Below, in pieces: positions 1 to 8,106 of a stretch of 15,796 nt of DNA. The stretch spans positions 1-15,796 of the forward strand of contig WTGT01000145.1 of NCBI GenBank assembly GCA_011523445.1, read 5' to 3'. This DNA comes from Paracoccaceae bacterium. GTDB lineage: Bacteria > Pseudomonadota > Alphaproteobacteria > Rhodobacterales > Rhodobacteraceae. Each line of letters starts with the position of its first letter. Positions within the stretch are counted from its first letter, which is position 1. Made by a program: the position numbers and the translations under genes. The notes under the pieces were generated by a model. It was not told the origin of the DNA. It ran no database searches and saw nothing but the letters and a program-made list of their open reading frames with translations.

Positions 1-12
1 CTTATATACATC

Positions 13-47
13 CTTGTAAAATTAACATTAAATGTAAAAAATACAAG
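13..47. repeat. Imperfect AT-rich inverted repeat
   Basis: Two 16-base arms (13-28 and 32-47) flank a TAA loop and match at 12 of 16 positions. CTTGTA pairs with TACAAG at the base and ACAT with ATGT near the loop, with an A-A internal mismatch in between. It could be a weak terminator for a gene to the left of the window or a protein-binding dyad. In sequence this AT-rich it could also be chance. Confidence 0.3.
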
Positions 48-357
48 AATAAATTGTTTCAAATAGCATTGTTACTCAAGGTGAGGTGGGTTAGAATCTC
101 GACGGGTAATATTGCGTCACGATTGTGAATAAGGAAATTGTATTTGCCTAAAGTTGAATAAAAATCAAATTTAACTTTTTCATCACTAAAATAAACATAT
201 GGGCCAACTGGAACCAGTAATGTTAAAAGTATATTTGTAGAAAGAAGTTGGGGAAAAAAGCCATTGCTTTGATCGATAGAAAAGTTGCAAATAACCTTAT
301 AAAAAGCATGGGCTCTCAAAGAATTAAATATACTTAGATGCCATTAATTAACGACAT

Positions 358-361
358 GAGG
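358..361 (+). promoter_or_regulatory. Ribosome binding site of the sulfite oxidase gene
   Basis: GAGG lies four bases before the ATG at 366. It supports this start and therefore the long N-terminal leader ahead of the twin-arginine motif. Confidence 0.6.
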
Positions 362-365
362 TAGA

Positions 366-1655
366 ATGCCAAGTCAACTGCCAGAAAAGACAATCATTGC
401 GCCAGAAGAGGATAAGAAACATTTGGGTCTGGAAATTTTTGAAAGAGTCGAGAATATCAACCGGCGAGGTTTCCTTAAGCAAACCAGTCTAGCAACACTA
501 TTTGCGATGGTGGGCACATCAATACCATTCTACCGCAATCTGCCAGATGGTTTCATCCCTGCCGCTGTAGCACAAGAAAACCTATTGATAGGTAAGAATG
601 GGTTAACATTACTTGAAAATCAACCGTTGAATGCCGAGACACCACCTGAGTTATTGGATGATGCAATTACACCGACAAATCGGCACTTTATCCGCAACAA
701 TGGTATTCCACCCTTGGAAGTTGACCCGGAAACATGGATGCTCACTATCGATGGTTTCGTTGATAACCCGCTAGCGTTAACCATCAATGACATGCGTGAG
801 CAGTTCGAGGTGGTTACAATGGCACTTATGCTGGAATGCTGTGGTAATGGACGCGCATTTTTTGATCCACCTGTGAAAGGTAATCAGTGGACTTATGGGG
901 CTGTTGCCTGTTCGGAATGGACAGGTGTACGGCTTAAGGATGTATTGGAAAAGGCTGGTGTTCAGTCTAATGTTGTTTACACCGCGCATTATGGGGCGGA
1001 TACCCACCTGTCTGGAAACCCTGATATTTTACCGATCTCACGGGGACTGCCTATCTCCAAAGCGATGACTGACAACATCCTAATTGCCTTTGAAATGAAT
1101 GGTGCCTCGCTTCACCCTATGAACGGAGCTCCCCTACGACTTGTCGTACCGGGTTGGCCAGCATCGACATCCCAAAAATGGCTAACACGGATTGAACTTC
1201 GTGATCAGGTACATGACGGTGCCCTGATGACTGGGATGTCCTATCGTGTACCTGCTTATCCGATATCACCTGGTCAGGAAGTACCAATTGAAGATTTCGT
1301 CATCATCGAACGAATGCCTGTTAAGTCACTGGTAACTTTCCCGGCGAATGGTGCCAAAACGGACATCGAAACGCAGGTACGTGGCCATGCCTGGTCTGGG
1401 GATCGCACCGTCAGAAGGGTTGATATCTCAATCGATTTCGGATCGACATGGATAGAAACTGAACTGGATGCACCTATCAATTCCGGTGCTTGGCAAAACT
1501 GGCAAACAAACATAAAATTCCCACTAGAAGGATATTATGAGATCTGGGCTCGTGCAACTGACAGCGAAGGTGTCATGCAACCTTTCGCCATAGACTGGAA
1601 CCCGAAAGGCTACATCAACAACACAATGCATCGTGTTGGAATCCGTGTGAACTAA
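366..1655 (+). CDS. Tat-exported molybdenum sulfite oxidase/dehydrogenase (SorT/SoxC-like)
   Basis: The product is a 429-residue member of the sulfite oxidase family, which oxidises sulfite to sulfate at a molybdopterin-Mo centre and passes electrons to a cytochrome. A twin-arginine motif (NRRGFLKQ, residues 32-39) is followed by a hydrophobic stretch (about 40-55) and a plausible cleavage site after AVA (67-69), which implies periplasmic export in folded form. The Mo-binding domain carries Arg110 in FIRNNG and the probable Mo-ligand cysteine Cys158 in LECCGNGR. GAPLRLVVPGW (255-264) and the Mo-co dimerisation domain (from about 310) follow. The start has a good ribosome binding site. The Arg-Arg pair is preceded by an unusually long 32-residue leader. 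No cytochrome subunit (soxD, sorB or sorU type) and no other sox gene is adjacent, so the electron acceptor is unknown. SoxC, SorA and SorT cannot be told apart securely from sequence alone. The enzyme needs the cofactor that MoaC and MoeA, encoded further right, help make. Confidence 0.92.
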   Translation: MPSQLPEKTIIAPEEDKKHLGLEIFERVENINRRGFLKQTSLATLFAMVGTSIPFYRNLPDGFIPAAVAQENLLIGKNGLTLLENQPLNAETPPELLDDAITPTNRHFIRNNGIPPLEVDPETWMLTIDGFVDNPLALTINDMREQFEVVTMALMLECCGNGRAFFDPPVKGNQWTYGAVACSEWTGVRLKDVLEKAGVQSNVVYTAHYGADTHLSGNPDILPISRGLPISKAMTDNILIAFEMNGASLHPMNGAPLRLVVPGWPASTSQKWLTRIELRDQVHDGALMTGMSYRVPAYPISPGQEVPIEDFVIIERMPVKSLVTFPANGAKTDIETQVRGHAWSGDRTVRRVDISIDFGSTWIETELDAPINSGAWQNWQTNIKFPLEGYYEIWARATDSEGVMQPFAIDWNPKGYINNTMHRVGIRVN

Positions 1656-1729
1656 AAAAACTTAAAGGGTCATTACTACCGACTAGACATCATTCCCAAT
1701 CGAAGTGTGTGATATTATGCTAGTGATTG

Positions 1730-2179
1730 TCAGTTGCGAGCGTATTTTATGAAAGGTGTCTTTACACCGATTTTGTCATACAGTTTCCTGGCTTCTGAAT
1801 TAAAATCTTGCGTGGTCCAATAGACGCCTTGATATCCCAACTCATCGGTACGTTCATAGACCCTCTTGATTAATCTACCACCAATACCTTGTTTGCGAAC
1901 AGTACTGTCAACAAATAAATCCTGGAGGTAGCAAATCTTTTGTTTTTGCCAAAGGTGAATGTGGTAAAGACAATTCACCATCCCTACCCCCTGACCATCG
2001 GATAGCGCAAGAAAACCCTCACATTCAGTAAAATCGGGATCAATCAATCGCTCGAAACTCAGGTTAAAAATTTCCTCGCTCCTGGTTGTTTCATAAAATT
2101 CAAGGTACAAACCCCACAGACGCATCCAACTATCCCTGTGTTTAGCATTCAGTTTCTCAATCCTTAGTTCACCGAACAT
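1730..2179 (-). CDS. GNAT-family N-acetyltransferase
   Basis: The 149-residue product has the GNAT acetyl-CoA fold. The signature is LQDLFVDSTVRKQGIGGRLI (residues 85-104), with the RKQGIG pyrophosphate-binding loop at 95-100, and the C-terminal half ends in a typical N-x-x-A-x-x-x-Y-x-x-x-G pattern (NSEARKLYDKIGV, 127-139). Such enzymes move an acetyl group from acetyl-CoA to an amine; the substrate here cannot be read from sequence. I chose the ATG at 2179 over the one at 2218 because AAAGGAG (2184-2190) sits four bases upstream and because the longer form would overlap the upstream cupin gene and add 13 residues unlike the family. The gene begins 10 bases after the cupin stop, so the two probably form one transcript. 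It converges on the sulfite oxidase gene with a 74-bp gap and no clear terminator. Confidence 0.83.
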   Translation of the reverse strand: MFGELRIEKLNAKHRDSWMRLWGLYLEFYETTRSEEIFNLSFERLIDPDFTECEGFLALSDGQGVGMVNCLYHIHLWQKQKICYLQDLFVDSTVRKQGIGGRLIKRVYERTDELGYQGVYWTTQDFNSEARKLYDKIGVKTPFIKYARN

Positions 2180-2183
2180 TTTG

Positions 2184-2190
2184 CTCCTTT
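2184..2190 (-). promoter_or_regulatory. Ribosome binding site deciding the GNAT start
   Basis: On the minus strand AAAGGAG is followed by CAAA and then the ATG at 2179. It is one of the strongest Shine-Dalgarno sequences in the window and favours the shorter GNAT protein over the upstream ATG at 2218. Confidence 0.65.
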
Positions 2191-2528
2191 CATTTTCCTT
2201 CACCTCCCAGAGGTCCATAGAATATCACCCAAGCCTCCATTTCATCGCCAAAATTGATGAATCTATGTGGAATTCCTGCCGGTACGAACAAGAAATCACC
2301 CGGTTTGAAATCAACTGTTTCCTCACCCATCACGAACTGACCATTACCTCTGGTTACAATATAACATTCGTCTTGCTCATGAGGTTTCTGTAGATCCTCT
2401 CCCCGTGGGACATATAATTCGACCTTCAGCGAACCTCGTTCCAGACCAATATGAAACCTTACCTTGGCCTCTTTGGGAATATGGGCAATCATTTCTTCCC
2501 GCGTGAGTTTAACCCCTTTGTTACTCAT
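2190..2528 (-). CDS. Small single-domain cupin protein
   Basis: The 112-residue product is a single cupin barrel. Motif 1 reads KPHEQDECYIVTRGNG (residues 48-63) with likely metal ligands His50 and Glu54; the first histidine of the usual HxHxxDE pattern is Lys48. Motif 2 reads PGDFLFVPAGIPHRF (76-90) with His88 as the remaining ligand. Stand-alone cupins of this kind bind a metal and act as isomerases, dioxygenases or sensors; no substrate can be assigned. I prefer the ATG at 2528, where GGTGGA lies six bases upstream, over the ATG at 2555, which would add nine residues and has no clear ribosome binding site. The gene is first in a two-gene unit with the GNAT acetyltransferase and is divergent from the aminotransferase, so the three may share regulation. 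Confidence 0.83.
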   Translation of the reverse strand: MSNKGVKLTREEMIAHIPKEAKVRFHIGLERGSLKVELYVPRGEDLQKPHEQDECYIVTRGNGQFVMGEETVDFKPGDFLFVPAGIPHRFINFGDEMEAWVIFYGPLGGEGK

Positions 2529-2733
2529 TATTAATCCACCACTTAACTTCGTCATTCTCTGAGTTAATCTGATAACACATTTTGATTTTAATTTACCAAA
2601 AAATCTCTAATTGAAACATTATTCATACGCAATACCGAAATTTTTTGGCAAACAATCTGAATGTTATTCTCCAGAATACACAAAAGTAAGTCTTTATCGG
2701 TATTGCCTTTTAACAATCATGAAACGGAATTCG

Positions 2734-3939
2734 ATGGTTCACTATAATTCAAATCTGGTCAATACAATCAGCCCACCGGTGATGGATGCCAGGAGATGGC
2801 TTCAGGAAACACCCATTGAGACCAATCAAGAACTGCTTAACTTATCACAGGCTGCACCAGTTGATCCTCCTCCGGATGATTTGTTGAATCATATGGCAGA
2901 ATCAATCAAAATGAATCCTGCCTCAAACATTTATGGTCCTGTCCTAGGCAATCCAGAGCTTAGGGAAGAAATTGCAGCTAGATGGTCAATATTGTATCAG
3001 GGGGAAATAAACCCTTCTCATGTGGCAATTACTTCAGGATGTAATCAGGCTTTTGTAGCCACGGTTGCAACCCTTGCTGAGCCCGGAGATTCGGTAATGA
3101 TAGCTGCCCCGTGGTATTTCAACCATAAAATGTGGTTGGATATGATGGGGATAAACACAACGGTACTAACCCTTGAAAAAGATCTTAAACCGGATGTTGA
3201 GAGAGCCAGGGAATTAATTACCAAGGGCCTTAAGGCGATTTTGCTTATTACTCCCAATAATCCCTGTGGAACCGAATACTCCAAGGATACCATCTGGGAA
3301 TTTTATCAACTGGCAAAAGAAAACAACCTGACGCTGATAGTGGATGAAACCTACAGGGATTTTCTCTCAAGCGACAATGAGTTGCACGAAATCTTTCAGG
3401 ACTCTGACTGGGACAGGCATTTTGTCCACCTATATTCGTTCTCCAAGGCCTTTCGCCTGACCGGTCATCGAGTAGGTGCAGTCATTGCCTCGGAAAATTT
3501 TCTACCACAAATAGAGAAGTATCTGGATACCGTTTCAATATGCCCAAATCAGTTGGGTCAATTGGGGGCCTTGTTTGGTCTGAGAAATCTCATGAATTGG
3601 CTGGTTGAGGAAAAGGAAATAATTTTGCATCGCAAGGATGCAATCAAAAAGGGATTTGAGTTTCTGCCGGAATGGAATTTACTCGGGTGTGGTGCGTACT
3701 TCGCCTATGTAACTCACCCCTTTGACATGCGTTCTGACCAATTGGTCAAGCTTTTCCTACGGAAAACGAACATGCTGATGTTGCCCGATACCATGTTTGA
3801 ACAACCAAATCCAGCTGATGGGATAAGAAAATTTGGTCAGCAAATTAGAATTGCCTTTGCCAATATCGATCAGAACCAGATTGAGGACTTCTTTGAGAGA
3901 ATAACCAAATTTACACGGGATCATCAAGAATACATATAG
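2734..3939 (+). CDS. PLP-dependent class I/II aminotransferase
   Basis: The 401-residue product is a fold-type I aminotransferase of the aspartate aminotransferase superfamily. Visible hallmarks are the substrate-domain segment YGPVLGNPELREEI (67-80), SGCNQAF (101-107), the cofactor-binding asparagine in TPNNPCG (Asn176), Asp204 and Tyr207 in VDETYRDF, the Schiff-base lysine Lys238 in SFSKAFRLTGHRVG, and a C-terminal Arg372 in IRIAFAN that should bind the substrate carboxylate. The amino acid used cannot be deduced. The frame is open further upstream, to 2611, but that extension has no family resemblance. I chose the ATG at 2734 because the product then begins as relatives do, shortly before SPPVMDARRWL, with a weak GGA-containing ribosome binding site. 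The ATG at 2719 is the alternative. The gene stands alone and is divergent from the cupin-GNAT pair. Confidence 0.93.
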   Translation: MVHYNSNLVNTISPPVMDARRWLQETPIETNQELLNLSQAAPVDPPPDDLLNHMAESIKMNPASNIYGPVLGNPELREEIAARWSILYQGEINPSHVAITSGCNQAFVATVATLAEPGDSVMIAAPWYFNHKMWLDMMGINTTVLTLEKDLKPDVERARELITKGLKAILLITPNNPCGTEYSKDTIWEFYQLAKENNLTLIVDETYRDFLSSDNELHEIFQDSDWDRHFVHLYSFSKAFRLTGHRVGAVIASENFLPQIEKYLDTVSICPNQLGQLGALFGLRNLMNWLVEEKEIILHRKDAIKKGFEFLPEWNLLGCGAYFAYVTHPFDMRSDQLVKLFLRKTNMLMLPDTMFEQPNPADGIRKFGQQIRIAFANIDQNQIEDFFERITKFTRDHQEYI

Positions 3940-4043
3940 GTTTCAATCATGATCACCTTAGTTTTAAAGCAAGGCAAAGCCCTTGAATAATTACGGTTAA
4001 ATATTTAGGTAAAATCACTCATTTCATAACTAGAGAATAATAG

Positions 4044-5906
4044 ATGGCAAAGTTTTCCCGCAAAAAAGCCATGAACGTCCCAGTTTGGATTCTCCTAGGA
4101 TTGTTGATCCTGGGATTGATGGGGTTCGGTATTGGTAATTACTCAGGTGTTACAGACAAAATAGGTTCTGTTGGTGATGAAGAGATTACCGTTGATGAAT
4201 ATTACCAGGCCTTGCAGGAGGTAACAAGGAATCTTTCTTCAAGGGTAAATGTCCAATTAACTTATCCAGAGGCCATTTCACTTGGAGCTGACCGGGAAGC
4301 CATAGGAATTGTATCCCGAACTGCAGCGCTTGACAACGAAGCTTACAACATTGGTATTTCCGTAGGTGACAATATCGTTCTGGAGCAGATCAGGAATGAA
4401 CCCGGTTTCCGTGGTTTGGACGGTAATTTTGATACAAATGCCTACAACTTTACTCTTGAAAACCTTGGCATGACTGGTTCCGAATTTGATGAGGTGGTGA
4501 GGAAGGAAATTTCCAGAAGCCTATTGAGTGGTTCTCTGTTGTCGGACCTCGTACCTTCTGAAGTTTTTTGGAACAAGTACATTGATTATAATTTCCACAG
4601 GAGAACCTTTCGCTGGATAGAAATTACGGATGACATGGTCAGGAATCCTGACCCACAGGCTTCGGATAGTGATTTGAGGGCCTTGTACGATGAAAATCCC
4701 GAAGATTACACCCTGCCCTCCTCAAAGGAAATAACCTATGTTTGGTTGACACCGGACATGATATCCTCTTCATTTTCAGTATCGGATGAAGAGCTGCAAA
4801 CATTGTATGATGCGCGTATTGATGAATATAAACGACCGGAAAGTCGAATTGTCGACAGGTTAGTTTTTCCAACAACCGAGGAAGCCAGCTTGGCACTTGA
4901 TCAAATCAATTCAGGAATCACCGATTTTGATCAGGTCGTGATTGATAGTGGTATCAGAATTGAGGATATTGATTTAGGTGAAGTATTCCGCAACGATCTT
5001 TCGCCCGAGGTGGGTGATCTGCTATTCTCGACTGATGAATTAAGCATCCTTGGACCTGTTCAATCATCGGTTGGTCCTGCTTTGTTCAGAATAAACGGCA
5101 TAATTTCAGCAAGGGAAACCCCCTTTGAGGATGCTCGTGAGGAATTAATGGTTGAAAGAAGCCAGGAACTGGCAATTGCCAGTATCCAGAGCAATTTTGA
5201 ATCTTATCAGGATTCATTGGCTGCGGGTGCAACTTTGGAAGAACTTGCTCAGGAAACTGACCTTGTTTTGGCAACCGTTCAATACAATGCCCTTTCGGAT
5301 GATCCCATAGTCGAATTGGCCACCTTCCGTAATACAGCTGCACAAATAGATGAAAACAGTTTTCCTGAGTTGATGGAACTGGAGAATGGCGGGGTCATGG
5401 CCATGCGACTGGATCAAACACTACCACCTGCATTGCAACCATTTGAAAGTGTCAGGGATGAGGTACAGGGCAATTGGATAGCAAGTGAATTGGGTAAGCA
5501 AAAGTTTCAGTTAGCTGAAGAACATTTGGCAGCCTTGGAGGGCGGAGCTCCCTTTGGAGCTATTGGTCTTGGAGAACCGAGACTTGAAACAGGAGTTCTG
5601 AGGATTGACGGCATAGAGGATGCACCTCAGAACCTGCTGCCGGAGGTCTTTGAGATTGATGTTGTTGCGAAAGGTGCAGTGGTTAGTGGTGAGAATAACA
5701 GAATTGCCCTGGTTTTACTGGATGAGATTCTTCCTCCCGAGGAAGATTCAGAGGAATTTGCCGGGTATCTTTCATTTCTAGAGTCCCAGATTACGGGCGG
5801 TCTTTCCCGAGATATAATCAACTCATATACAGTGGATTTGATCAATAATGCAGAGTTTGAAATCAATCAGGAAATACTGAACTCTGTTCATTCCCAGCTT
5901 CAGTGA
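4044..5906 (+). CDS. ppiD: Membrane-anchored PpiD/SurA-like periplasmic peptidyl-prolyl isomerase
   Basis: The 620-residue product has the PpiD layout. A short basic N-terminus (KFSRKKA) precedes one membrane segment (about 13-32) that should anchor it in the inner membrane with the rest in the periplasm. A SurA-N-like chaperone domain follows, with the usual FDTNAYNFTLENLGMTGSEFD pattern split around 129-149 and VRKEISRSLL (152-161). The middle region (about 230-355) resembles a parvulin-type rotamase with SRIVDRLVF (267-275) and SILGPVQSSVGPALFRING (334-352). The C-terminal half is less conserved and acidic. PpiD-type proteins help newly exported outer-membrane and periplasmic proteins fold, and several have weak or no isomerase activity, so catalysis is uncertain here. 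The stop lies 10 bp before trpE, which suggests co-transcription with the tryptophan genes, an order I know from Rhodobacterales. The ribosome binding site is weak (GAGA). Confidence 0.9.
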   Translation: MAKFSRKKAMNVPVWILLGLLILGLMGFGIGNYSGVTDKIGSVGDEEITVDEYYQALQEVTRNLSSRVNVQLTYPEAISLGADREAIGIVSRTAALDNEAYNIGISVGDNIVLEQIRNEPGFRGLDGNFDTNAYNFTLENLGMTGSEFDEVVRKEISRSLLSGSLLSDLVPSEVFWNKYIDYNFHRRTFRWIEITDDMVRNPDPQASDSDLRALYDENPEDYTLPSSKEITYVWLTPDMISSSFSVSDEELQTLYDARIDEYKRPESRIVDRLVFPTTEEASLALDQINSGITDFDQVVIDSGIRIEDIDLGEVFRNDLSPEVGDLLFSTDELSILGPVQSSVGPALFRINGIISARETPFEDAREELMVERSQELAIASIQSNFESYQDSLAAGATLEELAQETDLVLATVQYNALSDDPIVELATFRNTAAQIDENSFPELMELENGGVMAMRLDQTLPPALQPFESVRDEVQGNWIASELGKQKFQLAEEHLAALEGGAPFGAIGLGEPRLETGVLRIDGIEDAPQNLLPEVFEIDVVAKGAVVSGENNRIALVLLDEILPPEEDSEEFAGYLSFLESQITGGLSRDIINSYTVDLINNAEFEINQEILNSVHSQLQ

Positions 5907-5916
5907 AAGAATTTTC

Positions 5917-7428
5917 ATGATAACCCCTTCTTTTGATCAATTTCGTAAAGGATATAAGGAAGGTAAAAATCAGGTCCTGTTTGCCAAGATTCCAGCAGAT
6001 CTGGAAACACCAGTTTCACTTTTCCTAAAATTGGCCAACAACAGGAAAAATTGCTTTCTACTGGAATCAGTAACCGGTGGAGAAGACAGAGGGCGTTATT
6101 CCATCCTTGGCATGGACCCGGATTTGATCTGGCAATGTGATGGTAATTCATCGTTTGTTACTTGGATGGATGGTTTTGACCAAATACCTTCACACACTCC
6201 TGAAACAGAGGATCCATTTCTCTCCCTCAGATCCCTAATCAAGGCAAGTTCAATTGATTTACCTTCTCATCTTCCTGCGAGCTCCTCTGGTCTCTTTGGT
6301 TACCTTTCCTATGATATGGTCAGGTTAGTTGAAAATCTACCCCAGAATAATCCTGATACAATAGGAACTCCTGATGCCATTCTGCTCAGACCATCATTGA
6401 TTGCAGTACTTGATGGTGTACTCGATGAACTGAATTTGGTCTGTCCTGTCTGGTACAATGAAAACATTGAGGCTGAAACTGCATATCAAACCGGTATTGA
6501 GAGGTTGGAAAAAACCCTGAATACACTTCAGAATATCACCTTTAATTATTCATCAGAGCCTACCAAAGCAGGACCTTCTGCAAAACTGGTAAACGAAATT
6601 CTCAAAGAGGAGTTTCTGGCAATGATCAAAAAAGCCAAGAATTATATCCGGGAAGGCGATATTTTTCAGGTTGTGCCAAGTCAAAGATGGACCAAGGATT
6701 TTCCCCATCCACCCATTTCGCTTTATCGTGCATTGAGGAGGACCAACCCTTCTCCTTACATGTTCTATTTTAATTTTGGTGAATTTCAGGTCATTGGAGC
6801 CAGTCCCGAGATACTTGTGAAAGTAGAAGGGAAAGAGATTATCATAAGGCCACTCGCCGGAACGAGACCGAGAGGGCAAACACCAGAGGAAGACAGGGAA
6901 TTGTCAGAAGATCTCCTTGCCGATGAGAAGGAAATCGCCGAACATTTGATGCTTTTGGATTTGGGCAGAAATGATGTTGGCCGGGTCTCAAAGATTGGAA
7001 CCGTAAATCCAACCGAGCAGTTCCAAATCGAAAAGTATTCCCATGTCATGCATATCGTGTCCAATGTAGTGGGTGAATTGTCAGAGGGTGAGGATGCGCT
7101 CTCCGCATTGATGGCTGGATTACCGGCTGGTACCGTTTCAGGGGCTCCCAAGGTTAGAGCCATGGAAATCATTGACGAACTCGAAATCTCCAAGCGGGGT
7201 GTTTATGCCGGTGGTGTAGGTTATTTCTCGTCCAATGGTGACATGGATATGTGCATTGCTCTCAGGACATCTGTCATCAAGAATAACAAGCTATATATAC
7301 AGGCTGGTGTTGGAGTGGTTTACGACAGTGATCCTGAAACAGAATGGCAGGAAACCATTTCCAAATCAATGGCCTTGCAGAAAGCAGCCGAGGCAGCACC
7401 ACAATTTATTCCGGAAATAAACAAATAG
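5917..7428 (+). CDS. trpE: Anthranilate synthase component I
   Basis: TrpE converts chorismate to anthranilate using ammonia supplied by TrpG, the first committed step of tryptophan synthesis. The 503-residue length is usual. The N-terminal domain keeps the LLES motif (48-51) involved in feedback inhibition by tryptophan. The catalytic domain shows IRPLAGTRPRG (310-320), LDLGRNDVGRVS (347-358), HVMHIVSNVVGEL (376-388), AGTVSGAPKVRAMEIIDELE (404-423) and the glycine-rich GVYAGGVGYFSSNGDMD (428-444). It is not fused to the amidotransferase, unlike TrpE(G) of rhizobia. Its start lies only 10 bp after the ppiD-like stop, which leaves no room for a leader peptide and attenuator directly ahead of it. 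Any attenuation would have to lie upstream of ppiD or be absent, leaving enzyme feedback as the visible control. Confidence 0.98.
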   Translation: MITPSFDQFRKGYKEGKNQVLFAKIPADLETPVSLFLKLANNRKNCFLLESVTGGEDRGRYSILGMDPDLIWQCDGNSSFVTWMDGFDQIPSHTPETEDPFLSLRSLIKASSIDLPSHLPASSSGLFGYLSYDMVRLVENLPQNNPDTIGTPDAILLRPSLIAVLDGVLDELNLVCPVWYNENIEAETAYQTGIERLEKTLNTLQNITFNYSSEPTKAGPSAKLVNEILKEEFLAMIKKAKNYIREGDIFQVVPSQRWTKDFPHPPISLYRALRRTNPSPYMFYFNFGEFQVIGASPEILVKVEGKEIIIRPLAGTRPRGQTPEEDRELSEDLLADEKEIAEHLMLLDLGRNDVGRVSKIGTVNPTEQFQIEKYSHVMHIVSNVVGELSEGEDALSALMAGLPAGTVSGAPKVRAMEIIDELEISKRGVYAGGVGYFSSNGDMDMCIALRTSVIKNNKLYIQAGVGVVYDSDPETEWQETISKSMALQKAAEAAPQFIPEINK

Positions 7429-7526
7429 AATTTCCTGGTTTTTGAATGTAAACACAATTTATCTGGAAACAGTCATTCTGAATAGAATCAAATTCATATT
7501 ACCTTCATACCCATCAAGATATTTCG
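7429..7526 (+). other. trpE-trpG intergenic gap
   Basis: This 98-bp AT-rich gap is the only loose junction in the block from ppiD to moeA. It contains a small inverted repeat (ATTCT and AGAAT around a GAAT loop, 7475-7488) but no T-run, no promoter I can defend and no open frame with a ribosome binding site. It may be the remnant of a small gene, or untranslated spacer. Confidence 0.4.
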
Positions 7527-8099
7527 ATGTACGTATTAATTGATAATTTCGACAGTTTTACCTACAACCTGGTTCAGCATCTTGGAGTACTGGGGGCGAA
7601 GGTAAGTGTTTACAGAAACAACGAGATTACCTCGGATGAAGTTGTTGCATTGAATCCCAAGGGTATTATCATATCCCCTGGTCCATGTGGTCCGGAAAAT
7701 ACGGGCATCTGTATCAGCCTGACTCAGGCTGCTGCTCAATCCCGTATCCCACTCCTAGGTGTTTGTTTGGGGCATCAGGTTATTGGCGTAACGTTCGGGG
7801 GCAAAACAATAATCAATGATGAAATCGTTCATGGAAAAATAGGCCGGATTGAACATGATGGAACTGGTGTGATGGCTGGATTGGAGTCCCCCGTTCATGC
7901 AACTCGCTATCATTCACTGGTGGTGGAACGTGAATCGCTACCCAAGTGTCTGAAAATCAATGGCTGGCTGGAAAACGGAACAATCATGGGACTCCAGCAC
8001 GAGAGTCTACCTATCCATGGGGTTCAGTTTCACCCCGAAAGCATAGCTACTGACAAAGGCTTCAACATTCTTGATAATTTTTTGAAGTTAACTCACTGA
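7527..8099 (+). CDS. trpG: Anthranilate synthase component II (glutamine amidotransferase)
   Basis: TrpG hydrolyses glutamine and channels the ammonia to TrpE. The 190-residue product is a complete class I amidotransferase domain. The oxyanion-loop region is SPGPCGPENTG (50-60), the nucleophile is Cys80 in GVCLGHQ, and the triad is completed by His169 and Glu171 in VQFHPES. The RYHSLVV segment (127-133) typical of TrpG/PabA is present. In many bacteria this subunit also serves PabB in folate synthesis; that dual role cannot be judged here. The ribosome binding site is weak. The stop codon lies 7 bp before trpD, so trpG and trpD are probably translated from one message. Confidence 0.97.
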   Translation: MYVLIDNFDSFTYNLVQHLGVLGAKVSVYRNNEITSDEVVALNPKGIIISPGPCGPENTGICISLTQAAAQSRIPLLGVCLGHQVIGVTFGGKTIINDEIVHGKIGRIEHDGTGVMAGLESPVHATRYHSLVVERESLPKCLKINGWLENGTIMGLQHESLPIHGVQFHPESIATDKGFNILDNFLKLTH

Positions 8100-8106
8100 T
8101 TGAATT

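Larger units (their letters stand above)
1..365. other. AT-rich non-coding stretch upstream of the sulfite oxidase gene
   Basis: This stretch is strongly AT-rich and holds no convincing gene. The only long open frame (minus strand, 59-319) would need a TTG start, has no clear Shine-Dalgarno sequence, and its product resembles no family I know. An imperfect inverted repeat lies at 13-47. A TATACT hexamer at 329-334 could be a -10 box for the downstream gene, but no good -35 box sits at the right distance. A good ribosome binding site (GAGG, 358-361) precedes the ATG at 366. Confidence 0.5.

Noticed and set aside
59..319. An 86-codon open frame on the minus strand in the AT-rich left end
   Set aside because: It needs a TTG start, has no ribosome binding site, sits in AT-rich sequence and matches no family I recognise. 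It is more likely chance than a gene, although a degraded gene fragment cannot be excluded.
2611..2733. A 41-residue N-terminal extension of the aminotransferase
   Set aside because: The extra residues do not resemble aminotransferases, have no plausible start signal and lie where the divergent promoters should be. The ATG at 2734 fits the family.
3971..3985. CAAGG/CCTTG inverted repeat before the ppiD-like gene, and TTGAAT as a possible -35 box nearby
   Set aside because: The stem is only five bases with no T-run, and no acceptable -10 box lies 16-18 bases from the TTGAAT.
6786..7193. A 135-codon open frame antisense to trpE, and similar long antisense frames inside ppiD, trpG, trpD and gltX
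   Set aside because: They lie wholly inside strongly conserved genes, show low-complexity serine-rich or unstructured products and match no family. They are shadows of the real genes.
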